Assembly (NCBI RefSeq): GCF_900660605.1
Contig: NZ_LR215024.1
Location: forward strand, 124,001-188,000
Length of the DNA stretch: 64,000 nt
From: Mycoplasmopsis glycophila
GTDB taxonomy: Bacteria; Bacillota_I; Bacilli_A; Mycoplasmatales; Metamycoplasmataceae
Direction: 5' to 3'
The position numbers and the translations under genes are program-made. Below the pieces are notes generated by a model. That model had not been told where the DNA came from. It ran no database searches and saw only the letters and a program-made list of their open reading frames with translations. Of this stretch, positions 1-13,800 are shown piece by piece (the stretch's first letter is position 1; every line of letters starts with the position of its first letter).

Positions 1-65
1 AACAGTCATAAAAGTATCTTGAAGTACTAATAACTTTTTAACAATAGTTTCAAATTTATATCAAA

Positions 66-110
66 AAAGAGCAAAGCAGATTATCTTGCTATTGCTCAGT
101 TTTTATATTT
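66..110 (-). terminator. terminator of the rsmG-pepF-metallopeptidase operon
   Basis: A stem with arms GAGCAA and TTGCTC and an inner AGCA/TGCT pairing lies just past the stop of the minus-strand metallopeptidase. On the minus strand it is followed by a run of T. It has T-rich flanks on both sides and may work in both directions. In the first 60 bases of the window I see no gene with support. Confidence 0.6.
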
Positions 111-927
111 TTTTAAACTTAGAATTTGGTGCAACATTAAATGAATGTAATAATTTAAAGTCTTTAAAATGTTGCTCGCCTATTTTGTAAAATTTTGGAG
201 AATGTCCACCTTCATTATTTAAATGCTGATGAATAATCTCATGTAAAATTGTTTTTTTGATTAAATCTGAAGAAGAAGCAACTAAAGATGTTGTGTAAAC
301 TATTTTGCGAATCTCTAGATCTTGTGTTTTTCTTATTTGTGAAACAGCAATTGTGTCTTTTTTTGGTATTTTTTCCTTAATTTCAAACTCAATTGGTGGT
401 AAATTAAATAAATCACCGTAAGCGTTTTGTCAAATTAAAACAATCTCTCTTAATCTCTTTGTCATGAAATCGATTAAATAACTTTTTCTTGTCATAACTC
501 TTTTAAAATCTTGCGGCAAGAGAAAAAATTCAATTGTATCATCGCTTATTTTTCAATCATATTTTGCGTTTTCGAGTATCTCTGTTTGTGTTCAAATTAG
601 TTTATAAACCCTACCTAGATAAACTATTTTTCCTGGGTTTAATATTCATTCATTTTGTACAAAATAAATATCTCTGAGATACTTTATGTAGTAATCTAAA
701 AATTTATTAAGTTCCAAAACAAAAAAATTGATATTTTTTCATCCGTTCAATATAAAAAGTTCTAAAAGATCTTGAGTTGTATAAATTAATATGTGATGTT
801 TAGGGTCATTATCATTGCTAACGTGTTTATCGTTGATATAGAATTTAAAATCATTCTTTCTTTTTGATCATAAAGTTTTAAATTCTAATTCAAAAATTGT
901 GTCATTATAAAAATATGTTTCTACCAT
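103..927 (-). CDS. YgjP/SprT-like zinc metallopeptidase domain protein
   Basis: The reading frame gives 274 residues in the mycoplasma code. Near the C-terminus it has HEIIHQH followed by a GGHSPKFY segment, which is the HExxH plus third-histidine pattern of the YgjP (DUF45)/SprT-like metallopeptidase group. It would bind one zinc and cut protein in the cytoplasm; no signal peptide is visible. The substrate is unknown. The start ATG is the first in frame and lies 8 bases after the pepF stop, so it is the last gene of a rsmG-pepF-metallopeptidase transcript that ends at the terminator around 66-110. The N-terminal 190 residues match no family I recognise. The family call rests on the motif and its C-terminal position. 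Confidence 0.65.
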
Positions 928-935
928 CTTGTGTT

Positions 936-2765
936 TTATTTAAATAATTCCTTACCTAACTCGATTCATTCTTTAATAAGTTCTTCGACATAGTTAAAAG
1001 AATCTGTATAGAACGAATCTTGTGTAAAGTCAATACCCGCTTTTGCTAGGATATTTAGAGGTCAGTCGCTATTTCCTAATGATAAAAAGTTGTTGATATA
1101 TTTTTCAACACCTGCGCTACCTTCTTTTTTGTATTGATTAAAGAAATAGGAAGCACAAAGATGTCCAATTGCATATTTGTAAACATAAAATGAATAATAA
1201 AAATGTGGCACATAAATACTTGCTATTAAATCTTCTTCATTGTATTTTTGCTTCTTGTTGTAAGCATATTTTTGATGATTTTCATAATATAAATGACTAA
1301 TTGAATTTCAATTATTCATTGGAACATTATTTTCAAACGATTTTAAAAATGAATATTCATAATTTGATCATTCTGTTTGTTTAATTACTGTATTAATAAA
1401 ATTATTAATTAAATTATCAATTAACACAAATCTTGCTTTTTTGCTTTTTGTAGTTGTTAAAAGATAGTCATAAAGCATGAGTTCATTAAAAACAGATGCA
1501 ATCTCTGCAAGAAAAATTGGATATTGACTATTATTGATTTTTTGTCTTGTATCTGAAAAGTATGAATGTAAAGAGTGACCAAGTTCGTGTGCAAGTGTGC
1601 CAACACTTCTTAAATCACCAGCGAAGTTCATTAAAATATATTTTTTAGCAATTCCATAACTGCTTCCAATAGAATATGCTCCACCTCTTTTACCTTTAGC
1701 ACTTAAAAAGTCGATTCAGTTTTCTTCCATTGCTTTTTTAATTTGTTCGTTATATTCTTGGCCAAGCGGTTTTAAACACTCTGAAACAATTGCTTTTGCT
1801 TCTTCGATTGTATAAGAACTTTTGACATTAAGTAAATCTCTAGCAACATCTCATTTTTCCATTTTTGATCCAAATCTCTTTTTATAAAATTTGTTTTTAT
1901 AAAAATAATATTTGTTGAGTTTATTGCTATTTTGTGAAACTTTATCATAAAGATTTAATAATAAATTATCATTGAATTTATCTTCAAAAGTAAGATATTC
2001 AGTTGTGCTTGAATAATTTCTGGCTTTTGCTTCTAATTGATATTCCTTAAAGTTTTGATATAAAAGTTCAGATAAAAGACCTTTATGTTTTAAATATGCT
2101 TTTGCAAAATTTTGATATGCCTGTTTTCTTACTTTTTTGTCTTTGTGTTTTAAGAGTTTTTTATATGTTACAGGACTTAATGATAATTTACGATTTTTAT
2201 CAGCAACAACATCTTCGAATACTAATTCGCTATTAGTTAAGATACTAAATGCTTTTTGAGCTCCGCCTTGCGAGGGCGATTTCTTTAATACATATTCTTC
2301 TACTTCATTACTGAGTTTGTGTTTATTAAACTCAATTAAGGTTTCGATATTGTGTTTATAGTCCTTTAATCTTTCATCTTCTTTTCATACCTTGATTTTT
2401 TCAATATGTTCAAAAAAACGATTGATTTCAGAACCAAAAAGTAAGTTAAGCTCATTTCTTTTGCTGTCAAACTTTGCTTTTAAATTGAGTCATTTGTGAT
2501 TAGTTAAGTCTGTATTAATATTATTGGAAATGTAATTTGATAGTTTAAAATAAACTTGAGTTTGCTTATCTTCGAGCTTTAAATCTTGTAAAAATGAGTC
2601 AATGTTTGAATATTTAGAATCTTTGTTTTCGATTCTTTGTTTAAATATATCTTCATAAATCGAAAGTCATTTATCAAAAGATTTGCCTTCTAAAATATCT
2701 TCTAAATTTCATTTGTATTTAGAAGGAATATCTTTGTAATTTTTATATTGTTTATAACTTTTCAT
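936..2765 (-). CDS. pepF: oligoendopeptidase F (M3B family)
   Basis: This 609-residue protein has the length and layout of PepF, a cytoplasmic zinc endopeptidase that cuts short peptides imported by oligopeptide transporters. The catalytic motif HELGHSLHSYF lies about two thirds along, and the downstream glutamate ligand is in LAEIASVFNE. Several in-frame UGA codons must be read as Trp, which cuts the gene into short pieces under the standard code. It starts 9 bases after the rsmG stop and is followed 8 bases later by the metallopeptidase gene, so the three are probably co-transcribed. In an organism with few amino-acid synthesis genes, peptide use is an expected role (inference). Confidence 0.95.
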
Positions 2766-2774
2766 ATTAACTAA

Positions 2775-3482
2775 TTATTTTCCTTTTTGTGTTTTCTTTT
2801 TGATATCTTTTCATAAATATGGGAATTCTTTAGGTGTGCTTCTTAATTTTTGGATTTCAACAATCACGTTGTGTCTTTCAAAGAAATCATGATCGAAGGG
2901 CATAATTTCTATTTTAGTTTTTAATTTATCAAGAATATCTTGTGCTTCTTTTAGTTCGTTTTGGTAGTTAATACTTTTTAATAATGACATTTTTCCATTG
3001 AGCTTAACAGTGTGAAAACCTGCCATTAATAAGCTTCGAATATCACTAACAGCACGTGCTGTTACTATATCAAAGAGATTTTTTTCTTTTTCTTCTTCGA
3101 CTCTTTTTGCAAAAACTTTCACCTGATTTTGTAGTCCTAATTTTTCAACTGTTTCATTGAGAAAATTAACCCTTTTTTGAATAGGTTCATAAATTGTAAA
3201 TTTTACATTTGGTTTTGTAAGAGCAAAAGGAATTGATGGAAAACCAGCTCCAGCTCCGATATCTAAAATTGAAAAGCCTTCACTATTTGAATAATCTTTA
3301 GTAATTTCTAACATAAATAGTAAAGATTCTAAAATACCTTCTTCTCACAATCTTTCACCAGAAAAACCTGTTAAATTCATTACTTTATTTTTTTCTTCAA
3401 TTAAATCAGCATATTTTTCAAAAAGAGCAAAATCTCAAGAATGTTCTACACACATTTGTTTAACTATTTCTTTTTTTAACAT
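2775..3482 (-). CDS. rsmG: 16S rRNA (guanine-N7)-methyltransferase RsmG
   Basis: The 235-residue protein carries the Rossmann SAM-binding loop DIGAGAGFPSIPFA and the RsmG N-terminal signature NLTGFSGERLWEEGILES. RsmG (GidB) methylates N7 of G527 in 16S rRNA. The start at 3482 was chosen because the N-terminal motif lies upstream of the first in-frame Met seen in the standard code; two UGA codons encode Trp. The C-terminus ends in a lysine-rich tail. A hairpin terminator separates it from prs upstream, so rsmG probably has its own promoter (TATAAA-like box about 20 bases before the start), and it heads the operon with pepF. Loss of RsmG gives low-level streptomycin resistance in other bacteria; here it looks intact. 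Confidence 0.95.
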
Positions 3483-3512
3483 AATAACTCGCTTATCATT
3501 TTATATAAAAAT

Positions 3513-3547
3513 ATTGCTTTTCAAATCTAGCAAATTAGAAAAGCAAT
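3513..3547 (-). terminator. prs terminator
   Basis: A perfect stem with arms ATTGCTTTTC and GAAAAGCAAT and a 15-base loop lies 8 bases beyond the prs stop. On the minus strand it is followed by ATTTTTATAT. It separates prs from rsmG. Confidence 0.75.
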
Positions 3548-3554
3548 ACATGAT

Positions 3555-4529
3555 TTATAAATTTTTAATTTCTTCTTTTAATTCGTTGTATACATTTGAA
3601 ATGCTTCCTCTTGTTAAAGAAGCATTTACAACTTTACCTAAAAATTCACCTAATGATACAATTTCTAATTTTGTAAATTGTTTAGATAATTCATAATTAT
3701 CAATACTATCTGTAACAATAACTTTTTCAACATTAGGATTGTTTTCAAAAATCTCAAAACCTTTAGTGAAAATACCGTGAGTAGCCGCAACGATAACTTT
3801 TTTAGCTCCGTTGTTTTTGAGTGTATCAACAGCTTTTAAAATAGTTCCACCTGTATCAATAATATCATCTACTATAACTGCATTTTGGCCTTCAATATCA
3901 CCAATTAACCCCATAACTTCGGTTTGATTTACACCAATTCTTCTTTTGTCAATAATACAAATTTTAACTGTATCAGCGATTAATTCTGCTAATTTTCTAG
4001 CACGCACAGTTCCACCATGATCAGGCGATACAACTGTGAATTTTTCTTTCATCTTTTTAAGAGCTTTAGCAAGCGGATATTGACCTTTTAAATCGTCCAC
4101 TGGAATGTTGAAAAAACCTTGGATTGAAGGGTTGTGTAAGTCAACGCAAACAACTTTTGTTGCTCCTGCTACTTGTAATAAGTCTGCAACTAATTTTGCT
4201 CCAATAGGTTGTCTTCCGCTAGCTTTACGGTCTTGTCTTGCATAACCATAGTAACTTAAACACACAGTAATACTTTTAGCACTTGCTCTTTTAAGTGAAT
4301 CTAAAAAGAGTAAAAGTTCCATGATGTTATTATTAACAGGTCTAGATGTTGAAGCTATAATAAAAACATCTTTATCTCTAACGGTAGGTTCCGAAACCAT
4401 CATTATTTCTCCGTCGGCATAAACTGTTTTGTTTACTTTTGATAATGGTAAACCAACTAAATTCGAAACTTGTTCAGCCAATTTAAGTGAGTTTTCCATA
4501 CCGAATAATACTGAATTTTTTTTGTCCAT
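3555..4529 (-). CDS. prs: ribose-phosphate pyrophosphokinase
   Basis: The 324-residue protein is full length for class I PRPP synthase, which makes phosphoribosyl pyrophosphate from ribose-5-phosphate and ATP for nucleotide salvage. Visible motifs are YYGYARQDRK with GRQPIGAKLVADLL (ATP site and flexible loop), SPDHGGTVRAR, and the PRPP-binding loop VDDIIDTGGTI. No UGA codon occurs in it. The start has a good ribosome site, AGAGGAAAAA, directly before ATG. It is followed by its own terminator, so it is probably monocistronic, transcribed from a TATAAT about 50 bases upstream and divergent from the giant surface protein gene. Confidence 0.97.
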   Translation of the reverse strand: MDKKNSVLFGMENSLKLAEQVSNLVGLPLSKVNKTVYADGEIMMVSEPTVRDKDVFIIASTSRPVNNNIMELLLFLDSLKRASAKSITVCLSYYGYARQDRKASGRQPIGAKLVADLLQVAGATKVVCVDLHNPSIQGFFNIPVDDLKGQYPLAKALKKMKEKFTVVSPDHGGTVRARKLAELIADTVKICIIDKRRIGVNQTEVMGLIGDIEGQNAVIVDDIIDTGGTILKAVDTLKNNGAKKVIVAATHGIFTKGFEIFENNPNVEKVIVTDSIDNYELSKQFTKLEIVSLGEFLGKVVNASLTRGSISNVYNELKEEIKNL

Positions 4530-4579
4530 TTTTTCCTCTAAAAATACATAAAATCATCCTTTTATTTGATTACTTTTAT

Positions 4580-4585
4580 ATTATA
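4580..4585 (-). promoter_or_regulatory. -10 box for prs
   Basis: The minus strand reads TATAAT here, about 50 bases before the prs start codon. No convincing -35 is visible, as is common in mycoplasmas. Confidence 0.5.
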
Positions 4586-4741
4586 ATAAATGTTTTTTAT
4601 TTATTTTCGAAATAAACAAGAAAACGACAAAAATTCAGTACTTTTAGAAACTTTTATGTTTTAAAATGAACGCAACAAAAGACAATTTGAAAAAACAAAA
4701 ATGTTTTCACTTTTTTGATAAAAATAGGATTTTAGTCTTCT

Positions 4742-4758
4742 AAAAAAAAAAAAAAAAA
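4742..4758. repeat. 17-A homopolymer upstream of the giant gene
   Basis: A run of 17 A lies in the 367-base gap between prs and the giant surface protein. It ends 54 bases before the -10 box at 4813-4818, too far to be the -35/-10 spacer. Such tracts slip easily; this one could act as an UP-like element whose length varies. Nothing else gene-like is seen between 4600 and 4800. Confidence 0.7.
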
Positions 4759-4812
4759 CGTTTAGCGCTATGTGGTAGTCTTCTTGGTGTTTAATTGTTT
4801 CTTTTACTTTTG

Positions 4813-4818
4813 TATAAT
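4813..4818 (+). promoter_or_regulatory. -10 box for the giant surface protein gene
   Basis: TATAAT preceded by TG lies 78 bases before the start codon. The leader ends in the Shine-Dalgarno GGAGGAATTT directly before ATG. Confidence 0.55.
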
Positions 4819-4896
4819 TTTTTTTATAAAACAAATTGAAATTTGGTTGTATATTTTAACTTTAGTTAAAATACTAGTTTAAAGTTGGAGGAATTT

Positions 4897-7800
4897 ATGA
4901 AAAAGAAGACAATGAAGAAATTTACATTAGCGCTAGCGATGCCATTAACTGCTTCGTTAACTATTTTACCTTTATCTGGTAATACAATAGTAAATTCACC
5001 TAATCAACCTAATGGTGGAATGGATCAAGTGAATGATTTTATTTATGATGGAAAATATACTACAAGTTTGTTTTGAACTTCTAGATACAAGATTCATACA
5101 GATATTGAGGATGATTGATCGAAAAGCTTTACAAATCAAAATCAATCAAGTGATTTAGATAATTTCATTCAATTACACAATGCTTCAGGTGACAATTTTG
5201 ATCCTGTTAATTTAACTGATTCTACAAAATTATCAAATGGTTGAGACATAAATTCTACAAGCACAACTTGATGATCAGATTCTGATGTTCAAAATCCTAA
5301 TATATCCAAAAAATACTTAGTAAGATTTAATGGTGATGTAGCTGCCAGAAAAGAAGGTTATCTTGTTGGAGCAATCTACTTATCAAAAGATATGGCCTTA
5401 ACTGGTAAATTAAACATAAACCTTAGAAATAAGAACAATTTAAGTGAATTTTATGAACAAAAATCATTCACAATTAGCGAAACTGAAAACACAGATGGTA
5501 CACAAAACATTATTAATAGATTCAGAAGTATTAATACAAGCATAAGTACTCCTATAAATAATCCAAAAATTTGAAGTTTAGTTTATCATCCTGTTTATTC
5601 AGAAGCTCCAAGTATGAAAAGCAATGTTAGGGACGATATTGAAATAAATAACGGATATAAGTTTCTTAATAGTCAATATGGAGGTGATTCGAGAGATACT
5701 TTAGAAAGTAGAAAATTGGCTATTGATAGGTTTAGAAATACAAATATTAGTAATTATTTAATTCATAACAGATATGAAAATAAAAAAGCGCTTTGATCTT
5801 CTACATGAAGCAAATGAAGAGATGGCAAAGAACCTTGAAACTGAAGTAAAGGTCTTTTTAACAAATATTTAGACAGACAACCTTATGATACTTGATATCT
5901 TAATGTAGATTCTTTAAGAAATTTAAGAAATGCTAGTTCAGGAAAACCATATAATGTTTTAAACAAAAATGGTGGAGCCTTACTTCTTGTGTATTCTAAC
6001 CAATTAGACCCTTCAAAACAGTATGTTATGGATATTGAATTTGAAGTAAAACCTAATATTTTTGATGATGGTACAGTTCCGATAGACTTTAACTCTAGTG
6101 GTGAGTCATTTTTTGGTGTATCAAGCATGACTCCACAAAACAAAAATGATGTTACTGGTAAAGATTATGATAATAGATATTTTTGATCAAATGGTATTAT
6201 TCGTCATAGTGATAGAACAGAAACAACAAATATTAAATTTATAACCAGAGAAGAATTAAGTTCAGGTGTAGATGAAAGTGAAGAAATCCCTTCTTCTGCA
6301 AGTTTACAAATTTATAGAGCAGGAAATTCTTCTGCAAATAATATTTTAGAAGCAGATAGAAATTATCTAACAGTAAATAGAACATATTTACAAAATTCGA
6401 CAAACAAAAAATCATTTAAAACAAGAAATAGTCTTATTTTAGAACCTAGCACAATTAAACCGGAAAAACTTTATAGTTACAATAATGAATTAAACAAGTG
6501 AACAAACGATTGATTATTTTTAAAAGCCACTTTAGGTACTGAAGAAGATCAAAAGAAATGAAAACCTACTTTAGCTAATAATGGGCAATTCCAAGCTAGC
6601 AATGAACTTAGATACAGAGATTATGTGGATCAAACTTTAACTTGAGATTACACCGATTATGAAAAACTTAGAAGACACATTGAGTCAAAACAGTGACTTA
6701 CAAAAGGTCAAAAAGATTATTATAAAAATTTGATTTTAAATAGAGCTGATAAAAATAATTATTATTCAATATCAAATTATGACAATCTTAAAGCTGAAAT
6801 TGATAAGCATGATAAAGCTCAAAAAGATGTGGAACAAGCTTATAATAAAATCGTTAATTACGTTACAGATAATAAAAGCAAATTCATATTTGCTTCTGAT
6901 GATAAAAAACAACAAGTTATTAATGTTTTAAATACTTATTGAGAAGTTGGTTCTTTCAAAAGTTCATTTAACAACAATAATGATGGATTTTTAAAAAGAA
7001 ATGAATACACAACTTTTAAACCTTTAACTTTTTTAACTAGTTCATTAAATGCAATTAATAATTATATAAACACAATCAAAATTCTTGAAAAATTAGATGG
7101 TGATTCTAGAATTAATGCATACAAAACTTCGATAGAGCAATATGATGTAATTAAAGAATCTCCATACAATAAACAAAGATTTACTAAGTTTTTAAATGAA
7201 ATTAAAAATACTGCAGAAACAGAACTTGGTAAATTAACTCCTACTGTTTTTGGAGCTAATGGGGCAGCTAGCTTAGATGCTGTTAAAGCACAATGAACAA
7301 ACAAATGAATTAATGATACAAATTATTGAGCTCAACTTAATGACTTAAAAAACTCAATTGACACAGCTGAATTAATTTATGATAAATCAAAAGTTATTAA
7401 TGGTCAATTAAAAAGATTAAAAGATAATTTAACAGATGCAAATATTGATGCAAACCAACCTAAAAAATATTATTTATATGATTATTTACAAAAGTTTAAA
7501 AATTTAAATGGCAATGATATAAGCTCTTTATGAAAAGGGTATTCTTTTAGAGAATCTTTCAATCAACACGAAAGTGCTTGAAATGAATTATTTAAAGAGC
7601 TTATAGGAACATCTACTACAGATTCAAATAACATTTTTTCTGATGCTACAAATAAATATAAAAAAGATGATAATACTAAATACGTTCCTGAGAATTTAAA
7701 AAACATTTCTACAATCAAAACTAATTATGAAACAAAATTAGCATCATTAGTAGAGTCATTAAATAAATCATTTGGTAACGGAGCTAAATTAGTAGAAGAA

Positions 7801-10800
7801 TTTGAAAAATATTCATATTTAACTAAAAAAGAACTTAGAAAATATTGAATTGGTACAAGCAACCAAAGAACTGATTATTTTGGTGATTTAAATGCCTTTT
7901 ATGAAAATAGCCAATCACATAATTTAAATAATTTTGTAGTTTCTCCTTCTGATTCATTAGTAATGCAAGAATCAAATGATCAAGAAAAAGTTAATAAGTT
8001 CTTAAAAAACATATCTGATCGTGTTTACAGTAAAGCTGCTGAAGCTGTTAAAACTACAATTCAAGCTTTACAATACTTACCAACAGATTTAAAAGATAAC
8101 TACAAAAATCAAATTAGTAGCTTAGTGACAACTAAAGCTAATGTTTTATACAAAAATGACACTGACTTTACAAGTATATTAAATGAAGCTAAATTAAAAG
8201 ACGCAGAGCAAAAAAGAATTAATGATATTGCTACTACATTAACACAAGCAAATAAATTTGATTATGCTGGAAAAGATCAAGTTTTAGTTAATAATGCACA
8301 ATTAAGTGGATTTAGTGCAGTTGATAAATCTCAATATCAAAACGTAAATATTATTATTAAGAAAATAGCTGAAACTGATCCGATAATTACTGGTGGTAAA
8401 GCTAAAGTTAGCTATATTGTTCAATCAAAAACTTATAATGATTTATATAGCTATTCAAATGCAAGTAGTGTTCCTGCAAATAATAGCGAATCAACTGAAT
8501 CAAGCTGATCTACATCTGATTGAATTACGGGATTTAAACCAGATGCAGAAAGAGAAAAAGCTCGTTTAAATGCTTTAAACTTACAATTCAATAATTTACA
8601 TAACAAAACACACCTTGCGAGCGAAATTAATACTTCTAATTTCGCTACTGAAATTCAAGTTGTTAATAATGTTCAAAATGTTCAATTTAACCCTACTACA
8701 GAAGAATTAGTTTCACTTTTATTTGAACCAAATGATAGAGATGGTAGTTTAGTAGTAAATTATGTAATTAAATCAAAACAATTACCAGAAGTTAAAATAG
8801 CACAAAGAGGTGCAACTGTTAATACAACTACTAACAAATTCAAAACCGAGCAAGATCGCCTTAATGCAATTTTCGCTTCTTTCAAAGCAACATTAAAAAC
8901 AGCAATTAATAACAAAGCAAAACGCCTTCCAAGTCATGTTGCAGAATCTGAAGTAACTCAATTTAATGATTTAGCAAATGGTTCTAATGCAAAAGTTGTT
9001 TTTGTAACAAAAACAGCAAATGATAATGACGGAACCTTGACTATTGAATACAAAATCCAATCAACTAGATCAACTTTAGAAGATATTCAATCTTCAACTT
9101 CTAAAAATTTAACAGAAACTGGATTTTTAACACTTCTTGAACAAAAAAGAGCCCAAGTTATTAAATACATTAGTGATAGTAAAATTTTAGCTGACTCTGA
9201 AAAAACAACTTTAAAAGGTGAAGCAAATACTGCTAACTCAATTTCTGCTTTAGAAGCTATTGAAGAAAAAGCTAAAATTTGAGAATTATCAAATGGTGTT
9301 CAAACTCAATATACTTCATTAAACAATAATCAAGTAAAAGAAGTTGTTAAAAATATTCGTGCTAAATCAACACTTGCAGAAGCAAATGTTGTCTTTAATG
9401 ATGTTCAACAATTAAATCAAGCAATGAGCAATTTACATGATAAAGTTATTGAACAATTAAAAGCTCTTATACCTAATAATTCATTAAGTAATGATCAAGA
9501 TAAAACTGCAAAAACAGCAATTAATTACAAACTATCTGATTCAGATAAACAAACTGCTTATGATCAAGCTTTAAAAGCTGCTCAAGATCTTTTAAACAAA
9601 ACAAGTGGTGAAAATAAAAACCAAACTGAAGTAAACACAATTTTAAGTAATTTAGAAAGTACATACGCAGCATTAAATGGAACTGTAAATAAAAATGATT
9701 TACATTCAAAAATAGATCAATTAACTCATTTATCTACTACACAAAAACAAGATCTTAAAAACTTAGTTGATGCGTCAAGTTCAAAAGAAGATGCTCAAAA
9801 GATTTACGAAAAAGGTAAATTATTTAACGATAACATTGGCCAATTTAAAGGCAAAATAAGAGAAGCAGACCTTGCTAAAACTACTGAAGCATACACAGAA
9901 GATACAACTACAAACCAAGGAACTTTTGACACAGCTTTAGGTAATGCAAATTCAGAATTAACAGCTTTACAAAACCAAAGTTTAAGTAATTTAAATGCAA
10001 CTCAAATCGAAAATAAAGCTGGTGAAGTTGCAACAAAAACAACAACTTTAAATAATGCAATCAATGCTTTAGATGGATACAGAAACAAAGTTAAAAAATC
10101 ATTGAATAACTGAGAATACTTAACTGCTAAACAAGTTGAATTGCTACAAAATAAAGTAAATAACGCAAGTAAAATACCTACTGATGATGAAGTTAATGCA
10201 ATCTTAAATGAAGGTCTTAATTTAGCAAAAACTACTGCTAAAACAAAAATTACTCAAGATATTTATCCAAATTTAAACCCTTCAGAAATAAATAGTTATA
10301 AAGGGCTTGTTGATTCAGGTACAGTAATAAAAACAACAGGTGAAAAATACGACAAAAAACTTAAAGATTATGTAGATCAAGCTGCTCAAGATAATACAAC
10401 TAAACAAAATGCAATTAATGCAATTAACGGTCTTGATACATTAACAGCAGGTCAAAAAGCTATTTTTGTTAATAGTATTAAAAATCAAGTTGCTGCTAGT
10501 GCTGCACAAAATCAAACTGCTGCAACTGAATTAAATGGTGCAATTAAAGATCTTAAAAAAGTTGTGTTAGAAAAACAAAAAGATTTAGCAGATGATCAAA
10601 CATTAACATACGAAAATATGTTTAATGCTTCTAAAAATGATAAAAAATATAGACTCGCAGATACCGATAAACAAACTGCATATGATGCTAAATTAACAGA
10701 AATTAAAACTGCAATTGAAAAAGATAATGTTCAAAAATCTGAAATAGAAAAATTAAAACAACCGTTCTTGGATGCATTTGATGCATTAAATGGTGAAGAG

Positions 10801-13800
10801 AATGAAAGAGCATTACATGCTAAAATTGAATCTTTAACTAATTTAAACACAGATCAAAGAAATAATCTTAAAAAATTAGTTTCTGATGCTAACTCATTAG
10901 CTGATGCAAGAGCTATTGTCACAAATGCAACAACTTTAAATGATGCAATTGCCACATTAGAAGCGAAAATTACAAAAGCAAAAGAAGTTAAAGTGCAACC
11001 TATTTATCAAGGCGAAGATAATAAAAAACCTTTTGATGATGCTCTTAGCGAAGCTGAAACAACATTATCAGCTCTTAAATCAAATAATTTAGAAAGTTCT
11101 AGTGCAAGCGATTTACAATCAAAAGCAAGTGGATTAAATGCAAAAGAATCAGAACTTCAAACTGCGATTGATAATTTAGATGGTGTTAGAAAACAATTCA
11201 AAAAAGATCTTGCAGCAAAATGAAATTTATTAGAAGAAGGTGAAAAGAATACATTAATTTCTAAAGTTGATACTATTGCGAAAGATGAATTTAACGACAC
11301 TAAAAAAGAAGAAATTGTTAAAGAAGGGTTCGGAACCGCTAAATCAAAAGCAAAAAGTAGATTATCAACCACTCCTTTCCCTAACACTGAATTTCCAAAC
11401 CTTAATGCAAACGAATTAAATGCAATTGCTACAAAAATTGATTCAGAAACTGACACTCCATTTAACATTAATGCAGATAAATATGATGATTCTGTTGTTA
11501 AAACCTTAAATGAAGCTACAACAATAAATAAACAAAAACAACAAGCAATTGATAAGATAAATGATAAAACGGATCAAACAGAATATCATCATTTAACAGA
11601 TAATCAAAGAGCTGAATTCGTCAAATTGATTAAATCTGAGCCACTTGCTAAAACACAAGAACTTCTTACTACTGCAAAACAACTTGATCAAGCAATCGCT
11701 GAAGCAAAAGGATTAGCTTTAGAAAAAGAAAAAGATTTAGCACAAGATACTAATTTAGCTTTTGAAAACATACCAAGTAATGCAAAAAGCAAACCAAAAT
11801 ATAAATTTGCAACTAACCAAAATGAATATGATTCAAAATTAACTGACTTATTAAGTGAAATTCAAAAATCAACCCCATTAGCTACAACAAGTTCTATTAA
11901 TGCAGCAAAAACTAACTTTACAGATGCTTATAATGCACTTGATGGAGATGTTGAGCTAAATAAGCTTAAAACAAAAGTAAGTAGATTAGATAACTTAACT
12001 CCAACACAAAAAACAGAAATCAATACTTTATTAGATAATTCTGATAATTTAGAAGCTGCAAAACAAATTGCAACTAAAGCTGAAAATGTTCATAATTCTA
12101 TTCAATCATTAAAAGATAAAATTGCTGATGCAGAAGCTGAAAAAGCTAAAACAATTTACACAAGCGATACACAAACAAAACGTGAAGATTTTGACGACGC
12201 TATTCAAGAAGCAAAAGATGCAATTGAAGATTACAAAGCACAAACATTCGATGCCGATGGTAAATTAGATTCATTAAATACAACTATTACAGATGATATT
12301 TCTACACTAAATGATGAAATTGACAAACTTGATGGTGATAGACAAGGATTAAGAGATGAAATAAATGCATACAGTGATGATTTACTTACAGATAAAACAA
12401 CTTATTTAAACGAAATAAATGGTTTAAATAGAGTGAGTCCAGATGCTACTAGAGCAAAAATAATTTTAGATAGTGCATTTGATGCTGCTAAAACAGTTAC
12501 AGAAAACAAAGTTAATGGTTTAGATCTTTTAACAAACGAAGAGAAAAAGACATTTACTGATGAAATAAACAAACCTGAAACTAAATCAGGAAGAAGCTCT
12601 ACTAATCCAGATACAAAACTTAAAGAAGAAATTCAAAAAGCTGAAGTGGCAAGAAAACTTAAACAAGATGCTATCCAAGCAATTGAAGGAATGAGTGATT
12701 TAACTCGTGCTCAAAAAGATAAATTTATTGAGAAAATTAAATTAAGCAATAGTTCTGAAGCTGCAAACATTCAGGCTAATGCTCAAACTCTTAATGACAA
12801 GATTATTGTGGTAAAAGCAAAGATTGTCAAGGAAGTTCAAACACTCACGAATTCAAGTTCATTAGATTACGATCAAGCAAAAACAAAAACAAATAGCGAC
12901 TTTATCTTAAGTAAATATAAATTCGAAGATGCTGCAACCAAATCAGATTACGATACAAAATTAGCTACTTTAAAAGCTTTACTTGAAAACAAAGAAGTTG
13001 ATACTTTGGCAACTCAAATCGAAGAAGCACAAACAAACTTAAAACAAGCATATGATGATCTTAATGGTGATGAGGAACTTAAGAAATTAAAAGAAAAAAT
13101 CGATGCATTAAACAATTTAAGCAATTCTGTTCCAAATAATCAAATTGAGCAACTTAAAAATAATATTAATACAGCTAATACTTTAGAAGATGCTGCAAAA
13201 ATTGTTACTGCTGCTGAAACTTTAAATACCGAAATTGGTGCTTTAAATCAAGAAATCAAAAAAGCAAATAACCTCAAAGCTAGCGATGAGCTTTACACTA
13301 AAGATACAGAATCAAACAAAGAAACTTATGATAATGCAATCAAAGCTGCTCAAGATAAATTAGATGCACTTAAAGCTAAAGATTTAACAACTTCAACTAA
13401 AGAGAACATAAAATCATTTGAAAATGAAGCTTCAAACGCTAAAACAGAGTTAGAAAATGCTAAAGAGATCTTAAATGGTTATAAAGAAGATCTTAAAAAC
13501 GATTTAAGTAATTGAGAACTTTTAAGTGAAGAACAAATTAAAGAGCTTAAACAAGCTATTGAAGACTTAACGGACAAAAAACCTACAGATGAACAACGCA
13601 CTAATCTTTTAAATGGGTACTTTGCTAAAGCTCAAGAGGCTGGAAAAGCTAAATTAATTGATACTGAATATCCAAACTTAAGTACAGATGAATTAGATCA
13701 ATTAAAAGGCGAAGTTACTAAAGCTCAAGTAAATGCTACTAAAGATGCAACACATGATGATAGTGTTAAAGCTATTTTGGATAAAGCTGCGCAATGAAAC

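Noticed and set aside
1-60. Possible end of a plus-strand gene at the window edge
   Set aside because: One frame is open but continues across the terminator and antisense into the metallopeptidase gene, so it is probably chance.
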